Shown piece by piece: positions 25,044 through 40,400 of a stretch of 64,000 nucleotides of DNA (the first letter of the stretch is position 1; each line of letters begins with the position of its first letter). The notes beneath the pieces are model-generated. The model saw only the letters and a program-made list of their open reading frames with translations, made no database searches and was not told where the DNA came from. Where the stretch lies: positions 18,181,001-18,245,000 of the forward strand of contig NC_081815.1 in the NCBI RefSeq assembly GCF_030704535.1, given 5' to 3'. The position numbers and the translations under genes were made by a program. Source of the DNA: Vitis vinifera. Its lineage: Eukaryota > Streptophyta > Magnoliopsida > Vitales > Vitaceae.

Positions 25044-28000
25044 ATGAATTCACTGTCTCGAACATTCGTGAAGCTTCTATCTTCTCCCTCAACCAGAAAC
25101 CGTGTTCTCCTCCCTCTCCTCACCACTCTCAACCAATCTTCTTCTTCTTCTTCTTCTTCTTCTCTATTCTGCCACTTCACAGCCGCTGCCTCAGCCCAGA
25201 AATACCCATCCCGAAAATATAAAGCCGCGCAACAATCTTCTTCGTTGTTGTCAGCATCGGTAATTGAGCCTAGTGCAGAGGATCATCCTAGGGACAGAGG
25301 AGCTCCGTCTGGTGATTGGCCGAGGCCAAGCGAGATTCCATGGCAGGCCAAGGTGTGCAATTCGGTGAATCTGATTGGTAAGGTTCATGCTCCAGTTCAG
25401 TTTCAGCAGTCTTCTGATGGCAAGTGTTGGGCTGTTACTGTCATCGCCCAGGACGCCGATGCTGCTTCCCATTCTCCGGCTCTGTGGTAATCTGCTTTGT
25501 GCTTGTTCTATGGGTTTTTTGGTGTTTTCTGTCACGATTGTGATGTGAATTTCTGGTTTGGTAGCTGTAAGAGATGGGTTTGACTTAGTCTGTTGATATG
25601 CCCATTGGGGTTACTTGTGGTAAATGTGGTTTTAGTGAATGATCAATAAGTTGGGTGTTATTGGGTTGTGTTTCTTATGGTTTCTTTGTGAAATCTAATC
25701 TATTGTTGCAGTGTTGTTGCTATATTTCCTCCATTTGGTGTTTGTTGAGTTAGAAAAGCATGTTATAGGGTTCTTAGGAATGCAACGAGGTTGGAAATAA
25801 AGAAGAAAGGGTATCAATTGAATATGATGATGCGCTAGTGTGAGAAAGATTGAATTTTTTATTAGAATAAGCTTACACCAAGGATCAATGCAAGGAAATA
25901 CAAGAAAGGTCCTTTCAAGTCAAGGAGGCTAATAATCCTCTGAGAAGTCCTCCTGAGTCATAGCCCCTTCCTTGCTACAAAGTCATTCCTTGAACATCCA
26001 ACCTCTAAAGTGCATCTTCTCTACTTAGTATGTCCTCCATTTCTTTTTTAATTGTCAACGATTGTAATCTTCGAAAGAAAATCTCCACTTCATCAAGCTC
26101 CCAATCATTAAACCACCTTGAAAAAAAGGGAGCTCCAACCATCCCCGTCCCCAACTTGCTTCCATGCCTCTGCCACAAGTTTAGAAAAGGTTTTTCCAAT
26201 GTTTGATCCTTGCCTCAACTCACAAGTCTTTCCAAAATCTAACCCTTCTTCCATTCCCAACTAAAAAGCGAGACCTACTTTTTATCCCATTCAGTTATAA
26301 TGGCTTTCCACACTTCCATTCCATATCCATCTCTCACCCCTCTCGAAAACTACCCCTTTTCTCCTCTCCAAATTTCACCATCATGATTCGTTTCCATGAG
26401 GATTCCCTTTTTGTATCAAATCTCCAATTCCACTTACCAAGCAATGCCTTGTCTAGGACAAAAAGGTTGTGAATTTCGAGGCCCTCATCCTTCTTTCCCA
26501 AGCGAACTAAGTTCCAATTAACTAAATGAGGTCTTTTCTCTAGTGTACCACCTCACCATAAAAGTCTCTTTGATTCTTTTCTAGTCTTGAACCGACCTTT
26601 GATGATGAGTAAGGACATGAAGTTAAGCAAAAGACTTGATAAAGTGCTTTGATTAGAGTAAGTCTCCCACCCTTAAAAAGGTATTGCCTCTTCCATAGTG
26701 CTAATCTTTTCCTAAATCTCTCCTGCAATGTATCCCACACCTTGGAAGATTTATAAGAGGCTCCCAAAGAAAGACCTAAATAGGAAGTGGGTAGCTTCCC
26801 TATTCTACAACCTAACACCTAGGCTAATTCTTGTGCATTAGATACTTTCCAAATAGGAATAACCTCGCTCTTATCCAAGTTAATTTTTGGGTCAGAAATG
26901 ACCTCAAACCAGATAAACACCTAACTTAAATATCTCAACTAATTATGATTGACATCGCAGAAAATCAAAGTGCCATCGACAAATAAAAGATGAGACACTT
27001 CCATTCCTTCCTTACCCTTTCATCCCACCTTAAATCTTGAAATGAAGCCTCCACTCTTAGCTCTAGTCAACATTTGACTGAGAGCTTTCATAGCCAAGAT
27101 GAACATATAAGGGGATTCGAGATCACCCTACCTTAAACACCTAGAACTCTGAAAGAAACCAAATGGAGTTCCATTAATGAGGATTGAAAAGCCTGCCATG
27201 GAAATACATCATTTTATCCATCTTATCCACCTTTGTCCAAATTGCATTTTAGTCATGTCGTCATTAAGAATCCCCAATTGACATGATCATAAGCCTTCTC
27301 AATATCCATCTTTCGAATAAGCCTAGAAATATTATTCTTTAATATTGAGTCATTGGCTTCACTAGCAATAAGAATTGCATCTAGAATTTGTCTACCTTCT
27401 ATAAAGCATGCTGATAAACTGAAACCACCTTTTTCACCACTTTCTTAAGTTTGTTTGCTTGCACATTAGCTAGCAACTTATACGATCCCCGTACATGACT
27501 AATGGGTTTGAAGTCTTTTAGATCTTCTACTTCATCTTTTTTTTGGGATCAACAACATGAAAGTGGTGTTTAAGCTTTTTTCAAAAGTGCCTTAAGTGAA
27601 ACACTCCCTAAAAGAACCCATGATCTTAGACTTGATGAAATCCCAACAAAATTGCCTAATAGCCATAGTAAAACCATATGGCTCTAAAGCCTTATCCCCA
27701 CCAAAATTGGAGAGAATCGAAAACTTCCTCTTGGGAAAAAAGCTTCTCTAAGCTTCTGGAACTATCATTCCCTAACACTTCAAAACATAAGCTCCTTATG
27801 CTCGGTCTTCAATCTCCTGTCTCAAAAGAAGAGAATGAAAAGCTCTAAACACTATCCTTAATTTCGTTAACCTTGGTCAAAATAGGACCATTAACTCTCA
27901 CTTTGGTCATCAAGTTTCTTATACTTTGTGCATTGGCCATTTTGCAGAAAAACCTGGTATTCTTATCTCCATCTCTTAACCAAATTTCTTTAGATTTTTT

Positions 28001-31000
28001 GTCTTCACGAAGTTTTTTCCATTAAAACCCACTTTTGTACTCCTCCAAGGCCACCCTTCCGGCCTCTGCCTCCTTTTAACCAAGAGAGGAGAAACTCTCT
28101 TTAGAGTCCTAAAAGCTAATAGGAGAAAGAACCTTTGCCTTGTTAAAAGAAACATTTCCAAAGACTCCTTTATTCCACCCCTTAAGATCCTTTTTAAGAG
28201 CCTTTAGCTTCACTGCAAGGCAATGATTGCTAGATCCAGCATAACCCATCCACTAACTTCAAATGTGATCTTTGAACCCATGAGTCTTAAGCCACATATT
28301 CTCAAATTTGAACGGTGTTTTGCTCTTTTTGATTTCTCTGCCCTTAAGAACAATGGGACAATGGTCAGAAAAAGGCTTAGGAAGCATAAGTTAAGATAGG
28401 CCCGAAAAGTGCTCCTCCCACACTTATGAAACTAAGAAATGGTTCAACCTCGAGGATGATTGAGAGTTCAAGCCTTCGCCCCAAGTAAATAGACCTCTAG
28501 AAAAAGGAAGGTCCCTCAATCTCAACTCTTCTATAAAATCTAAAAAGTGCCTCATTTCTACAGAGAGTCTTAGCAATTCCTTCTTTCCCTTGGAAATTTG
28601 ATTGAATTGGAATCCCCACCTAAACACCATGGATCTTCCCACACGCCTTTGGTAGCCCCCAACTTTTCCCTTAGTTCCTCTTTCTTCCCCCTCAAAATTG
28701 GTTCATACACTCCAGTGAACATCTAAACAAAGCCATCCTTACAATTTCTAAAATGGCAGGAGATGGAGAACCCTTTAGACTCCATATCCAACATAACACT
28801 TGTCCCAAAAAACCAAAATGCCACTTGACACACCTTTGGCTTCCACCTAAATTACCTCCTCATCATCATTGAGTGAGGGAATGATGATGAGTTTTGCGAA
28901 GTTGGAACTTTAAAGGTGACATATAAACACACACACATCAACAATGCATACATGTATGACCAGTTGGAGCTAGGAACTAAAAAGTTTTAGTTAAACTTCA
29001 ATAAGTTTATTTTGTGGATTTTATGATCTTATATATTGAAACATATTGTTTGAAGTTAAATTTGTCAAAATTCTAGTGTTGCATGTTTCCATATGCATGA
29101 TATTGATGAATGCTTATGTTTTGACTCTTTTAATCTTACTGCTTTTAGCAAATTTGGTTATATATTGCTCTCTACTTCATTGTTCCAATATATGTATAAT
29201 TGATATGTGTATGTGTATATTTTTTCCTATTTATTTTGCATTATGTAAAAAGAAACTTATTGTATGAGATACAATATATTACACAATACAGAAAAATAGA
29301 AAAACAATGCAGGATATCATTTATAGGAAAAAACTATGCTTGTGATGGTTTGATTTGCTAGAGTTCCATAAAGCAAAACTAGACAAAAGCATTTGTTTGG
29401 GCTTGTAAGGACACTCTTTCAAGTTAGTGAAAATTTTCTCCTTTTCTTTGAGTTGTAATTTTACAAGTGAGATTGATATTCTAGACATGGCTACCACTTG
29501 ATGGATATTTTAAAATAATTTTTTTAATATTTTAACTGGTGCCACAAACTTTGTTCCTATACTCGTAGCAAAATTTACTATTTATTTTTCATTGCAAAGG
29601 TGAATCAAATTTTATGGCTTGCTTGTTGTCCTATCACATCATTCTATTACTTGTGCTTGCTGTTGATTCACATAATTTGTTATAATGCTAGCTTACATGC
29701 TTCATTTTCCTCATAATCAGGATTCCATTAACATTTGAAGGTGATTTGGCTTATATTGCTGTGTGTCATCTGAAGGAAAATGATTGTGTCTATATAGCTG
29801 GACAACTTATTACTGATCCACCTCCACTCGATCTAAATCAGGGTCCATCTAGTTTCCAGGTAAAATCTAGTTACATAAAAGAAATTGGAGCTTCACTAAG
29901 ATGTGGGGTCATTTATAGTTTATGATATTAACTCCCTATTTACCTTTAGGTCTCTTTACTCCATGCGCTGGCAAAATCATTCATTCTTTTAAATTTCTCT
30001 TTGGTGTTTTTGGTTGGGTTGTTAGGATCTTTTTGAGAATACCTCTGATGTCCCAAGGCTCAAATTTTTTCTTTTGCTTCCCTTTTTAGATAGTGGCAAT
30101 TCAATTAGATCTAGCAGCCCATTTGTTTGTCAAATGAGTTTGAAATATGGGTATTAGATTTTGAAGCCCAAGTCTAAAAGTTGAGACAATGAGAGGGCAT
30201 TTACCATCCTTTTAAATGAGGTATATACCTAGGGGCATAAGGAGTAATTGAATTAAGTTTAGTTAGTTTTAATAAGTAGCATCTTATAGGCAGAAAGTTT
30301 GGAGAGTGACTCTTTTGTTCTTATTTTGGATCATTTGGAAGAAGAGAAATTGGAGATCATTTGAAAACATTGAAATAGCGGATCAAACAATTTCCATGTG
30401 AGATAAAGAGACCACCCTGAGTGTCAGTGCAAGTTCTAAGTGGACCGGGAATTTGTCATTCTCCCCCTGCTTATTTCAATTCTTTATATATTCACCCAGG
30501 TAGAGGGACCTATTGTACTTGGCAAATTTTTTACTCATCAGGTTCTTTGCACCCAAGCACCAGAGAAACTCATTGTAGCAGGTGAAACAATATCTGGTCT
30601 GATTTGTGGTAGGGATTTAGAAATCAGCTGTGTCCTTGGTGCAAATGATTTTTTTAGCGATTTATGGAGTGATCTTACTTAGAGAAGATATAGCTGTTGT
30701 GTCTCTCAAAAATCTCTAATGCTGCCTTTACTCCTTTATATGGATGTCTCAATTCCACGTGTCACATTTGAATTGGTTAGAAGGATTCGTCTGAAGTATT
30801 CGGAGGAAAGCCCTGTTCTTAAGAAGACAAACCATTTGGGTTCTGTTTGCTTAAGAACACAGAACCTTCACACTTAAGAAAACAGAACCTACACACAAAC
30901 GGACTATACCAAAGTTTATATTATAATGAAGACAAACTGTTCAAGGCCCCTTCAATAGCCTTAAAAGTTTTACTGATTTACTTTCTTTGGCATCAATCTG

Positions 31001-31372
31001 ATCACTTATCTGGTTGTAGCTTCTGGTTTTTTAAAACTGTCCTTGGGTTAATCATTGTGGTAAATATTATTTATGTTATATAAAATTTTTAATGAGTAGA
31101 CTTGGTAGTTTAAAATTTTAAGGGGAAGCCAAAAAAAATAAAATTGTTTGAAGTCTGAATTTGTGACTTATGCTTTTTATGTGTTCTGCCTTTGGCATAA
31201 GGCATGTGGCATGAGATGAGGCATTAACCTAATTTGTCCTCTCACTTTTATTTTCAAGACTAAGATGACACTCTTCTCTTGGCTGTATTGAGAAGTTTTC
31301 CATTGAGCTTTTTTGTGGTTGATGTTGGAAAATAAGAAATCTACTTATTTACTCATTGAAACATTAATACAG

Positions 31373-31441
<69 letters not shown>

Positions 31442-34400
31442 TAGATATATACACAACTTTCAAACTTATATGATAAATGAAAACCAACTAAGACAAATGA
31501 CCTACTCCTAAAATTCTTCTTACAAATCTTTTAAATTACAACTTCCCTCATTTACATGGTCAACTAATTTAAATATGCACAAAATCTGGTATAAATCAGA
31601 TAAGTTCCATGAAATCAAGAACAATTGTTGGGTTTCAACACTCCCTTTCAAGTTGGTTCAAAGATATCTTCCATTCCCAACTTGCCAACCATAGAGTTGA
31701 ATGTAAGGGCTTGTTTGGTTGTTGTTTTTGAATATCGTTTTGGAAAATAGTTTTTAAGAACAGTTTTTGATGTTTTTAGAAAGAAAAAAAATTGTGTTTG
31801 GGAACTGGATTCTGGAAAACAGTTTTTGTTCTTAAAAAAAAAACATGTTTGATTGAGTTAATAAAAAAAGATTTTTAGAACAAGTAAAATAAAAAACAGA
31901 TTTAAAGGTTTTTTTTTTCTTCAATTAACTTGATATTGTAAGTATATAAGTAATTTTTAAATTCACATTTTATTTAAATTAAAAAAATTATTCTGAAATT
32001 TATTTACAGCAATTATAATTTTTGTTAACTTTTAGTAGATAAATATGAACATGGAGTATGATATATATAAATAAGGTAAAAAATTAATAAAATAAAAATA
32101 ATTCAAATATAAATATAATTTTTATACCATTTAAAAATAATCATTGATTTCTTAATGTAATTTAAAATATTATAAGATAAAAAAAATTACATGATATAAT
32201 AAATTAAAAATGATTCAAATATAAATATAATCTATTTACCATATAAATACATGTCAGATGAAGTTGATCAACATATAAATGTATCTTATACAAACCATGT
32301 TATTATTTATTAAATATGATATTGCATATAAATTACCAAATATTATTTTAGCAAATATTAAATTTGATGTTGCATATAAATTATAAAATTTACAAGTTTT
32401 TTTTATAATGTATAAATTATAAATTACTAAATATTACTTAACCAAATATTAAATTTGATGCTGCATATAAATTATGAAATATAACTTTACCAAATATTAA
32501 ATTTGATATTTATTAAATCTAATGTTGCATTATAAATTATAAAATTACAAGTTTACCAAATATGGTTCTCCCTATCCCAACAACCACCAGCAAATCCCCA
32601 AGCCCAAAGCTTTCCCCCAAATCCCAATCACAGTTGAGGGTTGTCGAAGTTGGAGAATGAATCTTATGTTTAGTCCCAGCGTCGACGATGATGAGTCACC
32701 ATCCACTGGCATCAAAGCTCCCGCAGTTCGTCAATTGTAGTGAGGTAAGGGAGCCCCTCATCCCCTGATCTCTCATCTTAAAAGACTTCTAAGGATGTAA
32801 CGGTTGGGTTAAACGAGAATACGTCTTTTTCTTATTTAATCTTCATGGCAGACAAGATTGATTGTTTGAAATTGGGATTTGAGAATCTCAGAATCGGACT
32901 TGTCGTACCTAGTATCGGACTTGGTGCAGTTAGTGTCGAGGCAGGTATGACTTGGTCGAGTTGTACCGGACTTAGTCGATATTTTGAACCCTACCACTCT
33001 TTTCCACCCTGCTGCCACGTGCCGTCGCTCACAGCATCTCCACCAGCCTTGCCCTTCAAAGCACCGCATGGTCATTGACGCCTTTCACACCCACAACCAT
33101 TCACTCACGCCAAGACGACCATGGTCAACCAACATGGCTGCCATCTTCATCCTCCATGACCTTCATTTCATGCTGTTGAAGGAGAAATCACATGTAGGGA
33201 AACACAAAAAACAGGAGAAGAAAACACGGAGAACAGCTCTTCCTTGAACAGTGAAGAAAACAACCAAAACAACTTTTTTTTGTTCTCTAAAAAGAGGCCT
33301 CTCGAGAACATGGGAAACACAAAAAACAAAAATCACCCCCTTTCCCAAATACGTTTTCAGTGTTTTTTGTTTTCAAGAACAGAAAACGGTTTTGAAAACA
33401 ACAACCAAACAAACCCTAAGATTCTGAGCTTCCTTTCTGAAGACATTAACTAGTTGTAGTTTGGATGCAACAAATGGAGTGCAAATCGACCCACTGTTAT
33501 TTTTTTCTTAATGGAATGTCTATCAATCTCAACATATGTAGTCCTATCATATCGTACTGGGTTGGGAGTAATGCTGATTTCAGCCTTGTTGTCTCAATAT
33601 AGTCTCATGGGATCCTTAAGATTCACTTCTAGTTCCCCTCAATAGACCTTTTAGCCACATGAGTTCAGAAATGCCAAGGGCCATAGCTTGAAACTCAGCT
33701 TCAACACTTGACCAGGCAACTACTAGTTGCTTTTTGCTTCTCCATGTAACTAAGTTGCCTTACACAAAAGTACAATACCTTGAAGTAGATCTCCTATTAG
33801 TAATAAAACTTGCCCAATTTTCATCTTTGTACGCCTCAACTCTAAGGTGATTGTGCTTTGTGAAAAATAAGCCTTTTCCTAGAGTTAACTTCAAGTACCT
33901 CAAGATTCTCAAGACTGTATTGATATGACATTTTAAGGGGGAGTGCAGAAATTGACTTACCATGTTGACAATATATGCTATATCTAGTCTTGTGTGGGAC
34001 AAATAAATTAATCTCCTAATGAGTCTTTGAGAAGAGACTTAGCTAATAAAAAAAAGTAATATTCTTAGTTCTATTATGTTATTGATGGAGAATATTTGGA
34101 AGTTATCTTAAGATCTAAATATTTACAATTGTCATAGTGTTTATAGGGGAGTAAATAGAACAATAGATTATTTAGTTAAGAAAGGTATTTGCAATTTACT
34201 GTTGATCATTTGGAGGTCAAATTTTCCTAGAGATGTTACAAAGTTTGGTTTTGAAAATTATGGTTCATATTTCAATCGAATTTGTAGATATTCTTCTTCG
34301 TAGTCTCTTTTTATCCAAAAAAAATAAAAAAATCTCTCAAACCATGCTCGAGGAGATAACTTCAAGCCATACAATGATTTCTTCAATCTACAAACCTTTC

Positions 34401-37400
34401 CATTGTTGATTTTTCCTTCAAAACTAGGCGGCAAATCCATAAATACTTCTTCTTCCAAGTTCCCATGGAAAAATGCATTTTTTTTACATCAAATTGTTGT
34501 AGAGATTCTAATGGAATTCATCTTTTCAATGAGTGCAAAAGGTTTTTGAGAGTTAATTCCATAGGTTTGTGTGTATTCCTTTGCTATTAATCTGACTTTA
34601 TACCTCTCAATCAAACTATCAGCTTTGTGTTTAATAGTGAACACTCACATGCCACTAATTTTTTTTTCTATGGGCAAATTGATAGTGTCCCGTTTCCGTG
34701 GAACATCATTTGGAGCCCTTGTGGTCCCACTAAGGTGGGTTTCTTTGCTTGGAAAACATCGTGGGGGAAGGTTCTAACCCTAGATCAACTCAAAAGGAGG
34801 GGGTGGTCCATAGCTAACGGATGTTTCGTTTGTTGTGCTGAAGAGGAGTTGCTTAATTACATTCTTATCCATTGTCTCAAGGCTAGGGTTTTGTGGGAGC
34901 TCGTTTTTGCAATGTTTGGCGTGATGTGGGTCCTTCCTCTTTCGGCTAGAGATACCCTCCTAGGTTGGCATGGATCCTTTGTGGGCAAGAAGCGTAGAAA
35001 GGCTTGGATGACAACTCCTATTTGTTTATTTTGGTCGGATTGGAAGGAAAGAAACATGATAACTTTTGAAAATGAGGATCTCTTGATTCAAAGGATGAAA
35101 TATTTGTTTGTATGTAATCTTTGGTCTTGGTCTAAGTCATGTATAGATATATGACCTTTAACTTTAATCAACTTTTTTGATTGATTGGGTTCTTTTTGTA
35201 TCCCCTCTTCTTTTTGTTCTTGCCTTTAGGTGCCTCTTGTATACTCCCTGTATGCTTTGGGTTGCCCTTTGGGTGCCCTTTTCTCTCAATATATTTTTTG
35301 TGTGTTTATCCGTCAAAAAATTGATAGTATCCCATGTTTCATTCTTATACAAGGCTTTCATCTCCTTAGGAACTAAATCCGAGGACAAATGAGTAGTAAA
35401 GGTATTATATTGGTGGCAAAGTCTATGATGAGACAAAATTTGACAAAGCATGTTTAGTACAACTTCTAATAACTTTCTGAATAGCTATAGGAATATCAAG
35501 ATCAGTGTCAAAACCATGATTGAGTAGAAAGAGTTTAGAAGGATTAAATGTACTGGTCGTGTGTACAAGAGATTAGGTCTTATTCTTGCATTGGTAGCCT
35601 TGGTTTCCTAGAGTTAACCATCAAGTCTGAATCAACGTTTTCTGCTACTGCTGGTTGTATGACGTAAGTTTCTTTTGCTGCTGCTGGTTGCATAATGTCA
35701 ACCTCCTCTACATCAGCATATTCAGTAGAATGACTCCAAACGGCTAAAGGAAGCATCCAAGACTTATCTTCCTACAATATTTTCTCCTCCTAAAGATAAT
35801 ATTTCTGGTAATAGGGCTGGTTTTTTTTTAAAAATAACTAATATCTATGGAGACAAATTTTCTGTGTAGGTGGATGATAGCACTTGTACCCTTTTGTGTG
35901 TGAGGTAGGTGTTGTTTCAGGGTGTCTATTAGAGTTTAGGCTTTTTGTGGGCATTCTATTGATAAGGTAGGCAGCTGTAAGTACTGCATCTCCCCAAAAG
36001 AACATAGGAATGTTTCTAGCAAACATTATGACTCTAGCTACATCTAACAAATGTCTATTCTTCCTTTCAGCTACCTTATTTTGTTGATGAATACCTACAC
36101 AAGAGGTTTAATGAATAGTCCCATTCTAAAAGAAATACTTTCCAAGGGTTTGTTTTAAATACTCCCTTCCATTACCCGACCTCACTACTTGCAATTTTGC
36201 ATTAAACTAGGTTTGGATCATTTGGTGGAATTGTTTAAGGGTGAGGATAGTATTGGATTTTTCTTTTAGGAGATATTTTTATACATGCAAGTTTATTTAT
36301 TTATTTAGATGTTACCACTAAAAAGAGGGCTAGGTCAGGAGGCAGAAGATTAGACAGAATGAAGGATATGAGTAGAGGAACATGTGTGTGTGTGTGTGTG
36401 TGTGTTGGTATCTCCTTGCTGTACATGTGTCATGTTTTATTAGTCTATATTGGTGTGTCTGTATTGTGTCCTGTGTCTGTACTGGCTTCATAGATGGAAG
36501 GGCGTTTTAATTCTTACCAAATGGTTGTAGTAACTTAACTCATCATTTGAAGTGCCACAGATATTGTACTCTACTATAAACTTGGCATGTGGAACCATGT
36601 CCCAACTTTAGGGGTGTATGTGCGCTTTGACTTCATCTACTTCAAAATCCCTTCCTCTGTTCCCAAATGTATGCCAATGAGGCAACCACTTGTCTGTAGA
36701 GCTCTTATAAAGGAGGAGGGTTTCCCTTTGGATTTTGTCAATGCAATGCATAGCTATGTTATTTTTTCGCCTGGGTTTCCTGTGTGTTCTGTCTATGCTG
36801 GTGGTGCACCCTCTTTTTTGGTACCTTTACTGGATTGCCTTTACCTATTAGAAAAAGGTGATAAAAATAAAATATCACAAAAAGAAAAGCTGAAGGAAGG
36901 ACTTTGTATTTTTTTTTTTCCTTCTCCCATTGCCTTCTTGCTTGGATTTGAAGTTTGAGTTGCGGTGGCTTCAAACCGGTATACATTTGAGAACCCTTTC
37001 TCTGTATTAGCCAAGAAGAGAAAAAGGTGGAGCTAGTTTTCATGCATCTCTCTTTTCTCTCAAGGTATGTATCATGTTTATGAATCTAACATGTGATGTT
37101 GGAAGTTGTTAGGTGATGGTGCATACCGTTAATTTTGTCATGGAATCTGGTCAAAAGTTTGCACATCAAAATGAAGAAAAACCGGCTTCCAAGCATTCTG
37201 GTAATTCATGTTGGTGATTCTTAACCTCATACATGATTACATCTTTGTCACCTTAATGATTCGGTTTATTTTGATAATTGCCACTTTCAATTTCCAAGGT
37301 ATAATTGTTTTCGATAATATGGAAACTGAGGCTTTTTCCAGTCTAAAATTGTTGATACTAAGATTACATTTATTTAGTTGATTATCAGTATTGTTTACTA

Positions 37401-40400
37401 AAGTGATTCTAATTGTGTTTGTGCTCTGATAGTTGAAAGTAAGAATGGATTGAGGGATTCCTGAATGGGCCAATAATATATTGGAAGATGACATATTTAA
37501 AAAGAGTCTTGAAATGAAGTACACCCTGAAATAAGGATGATTATAAATTTAAAAATAGCTTCACTTGTAATTGCAGCTATGCTTAATACATACATGAGAG
37601 GTTTTTTCCCTCCTTAAATTGTTGATAATAAGGTCGCATTGGTTTATGTTTGTCTACAGTAAACATTTGTTGTTCTTTTGCTCATTCTTGATGATATTTT
37701 TAGAAGATGAGAAGGTTTACAGAAAACATTATATTCTTAGAAGATGGAATGTTTACTGAAAAACATCAAAAGAGAAGTAGAACTAAGATTTTTGGTATAG
37801 TTTGGAAGTCCATTGAACTTAAAAGAGAATTGATAATTATAACATTTAGTGCATGTTTGAATAAATTTCCTATTTTTTATTTTTTAAAAAGAAACTATTA
37901 GACATAATGTAAGAATTCTTATATAAAGAGTAGGTAAGTACCTAGTCTACTTGAAAACACTTTTTTAAAATTTTAAAATTTAGGTACAAATTTTACACTT
38001 CTGCAAATTTTTAATAGTTTGAAAAGAGTTTTTAAGAATACAAGGTCAATTTTTAGTTTTTGTATAAGAGTTCTTATATTTTATATAACAATTTCTATTT
38101 TTAAAAATAAAAAATAGGAAGTTTACCCAAACACCACCTTAAATGTCCCATCAGAGCCATCATTAACCATTGGTCGTTAAGGTGTATTCTCAAAATACCT
38201 ATATCTATAGTTGTGGCAATAGGGGGTGTGATTTGGTAATATGCCAATTTGTCCACTATTGATAGATAAAATGATTTCCTTTACTTTTGAATCCTAAATA
38301 ATTTGATTAGGGGTCAGTACACAAAGATTTAAGGTCATTTCTTTAATTTGCTCTCCATTTATAAGTTCATAGCCTTCGCGCTAGCTTCATCAATGTTACC
38401 TACCAAATAAAAGGGGGATGCATTTAAAGTTGTGGACAATCTCTGTGTGTTTATGAGTGTGTGTGTGTACTTATATTTTATCAAATTTGTGATCAAGGTT
38501 CAAAGAGCATATTTGGTTTGTCTTCAAGAAACCGAGTTCCAAAATCTGTCGTGTAGTTTGGTTCGGTCTTTGGGGGTGGGCAGGTTTTTGGAGTGGGGTG
38601 CTTTGAATTCTCGGGGAATGGCAAGGGGGTGTTAGTCTTTTGGGATAAAAGGGTGTTAAGAGCTGATTGGCATGGAAATTGGAGTTCTTTCAGTTTCCTA
38701 TTTGTTAAAAAATGTTGAGGATGATTTCTGCTGGGTTTTTATAGGGGTGTATGGCCCTTCTGTTCGGAGGCATAGGGAAGATTTTTGGGAGGAGCTGGGG
38801 GCTATCAGGGGTTTGTCGCAAGACCCTTGGTGCATAGGTGGAGATTTTAATGTTGTCAAATTCTTGAGTAAGCGAAATGGATTTTCAAGGCTGTCTTTAG
38901 CAATGAGAAGGTTTTTGAAGGTCATTGAGGATTTGGAACTGCAGGATTTACCTCTATAGAGGGGTTCTTTCATGTGGAGAGGCAGATTGAATAATCATTT
39001 ACTATCAAGGTTGGATAGATTCATAGTTTCCGAGGATTAGGAGTGTTTTTTCAGCGGGGCAGTTCATTATCTACTTCCCAAACCTATTTCTGACCATTGC
39101 CCAATCCTGTTAGATGGTGGATGTGTGAGAAAAGGTCCTTCCTCGTTTAGATTTGAGAATATGTGGTTGAAGGAGGATGACTTTAAGGAATTGCTAAGAA
39201 ATTGGTGGATGGTCTCCAGTTCAGAGGGTCTTTCAGTTTTATTATTTCTGAAAAGCTGAAAGCGCTTAAAGCTATCTCGAAGGCTTGGAATAGAGAAGTA
39301 TTCGAAAATACCAATACTAGAAAGGAGTCAGCCTTGAGCCAAAGGTGTTTTAGGATTTTGTAGAAGGAGATAGGGATTTGTCTGTTGAGGAACAAAGGCT
39401 TAGGAAACAGGCTATGGAGGAGTATAAGAAATGGGTGTTGATGGAAGAAACCTCTTAGAGGCAAAAATTTAGGGAGTTATGGTTGAGGGAGGGAGATAGA
39501 AATATTGGTTTTTTCCACAAAATGGCTATACCACTCATAAGAGAGGAAACCCTATGGTGAAGATCAAGATAAATGAGACCTGGGTAACAGAAGAGAGAGA
39601 TATCAAAGAAAGGGTGGTACAGGTTTTCCACTCTCTTTTGACCGATTTAGAGGAGTAGACACCTAGATGCAATGAGCTATAGGTTGGGGTCCTAGGAGGT
39701 GAAGATGTAGCATTGTTAGAGGTCCCTTTCTCTGAGGAAGAGGTTTTTAGTGCTCTATCAGACCTCAATGAGGATAAAGCTCTTTGTCCCGATGGCTTCT
39801 TAATGGCTTTTTGGTAATTCAGCTAGGATTTTCTGAAGTTGGAAGTTATGGGGTTCTTTAATGACTTTCATGAATGGGATAGGTTCATGAAGAGCATTAA
39901 TGCCTCTTTTTTTATGTTAATTCCTAAGAAAGGGGGAGCCGAAGATCTTAAGGATTTTAGGCCTATAAGCTTGGTGGACAACCTTTACAAGTTGTTAGCA
40001 AATGTGCTAGCTAATAGGCTTAAGAAGGTGGTGGGAAAGGTAGCATCCAAGTCCCAAAATGCTTTTGTGGAAGGGAGGCAAATCCTAGATGCCTTGTTGA
40101 TTGCTAATGAGGCTATTGATTCGATGCAGAAAGGTGGGGGTGGTGCCATTCTTTGCAAGCTTGATATTGAAAAGGCGTACGACCATGTAAATTGGAATTT
40201 CCTTATGTGGTTGTTGGAAAGGATGAGTTTTGGAGCTAAGTGGATTAGTTGGATTCAGTGGTGTATTTGTACTATCAACTTCTTTGTTCTTAATAATGGA
40301 ACCCCCTTTAGCTTCTTCCAAAGCTCTCGGGGATTGAGACAAGGAGACTCCTTATCCCCTTACCTTTTTGTGATTGTCATGGTGGCTCTTAGTTGCTTGT

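Larger units (their letters stand above)
29860..37112. other. OSB intron 2
   Basis: 7253-base intron. 29860-31370 is plain intron sequence, 31371-31446 is a microsatellite, 31707-33416 a Harbinger-type element, 33470-36280 a Copia relic interrupted by a LINE fragment, and 36383-36405 a TG repeat. 36410-37112 shows no element. Confidence 0.8.
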
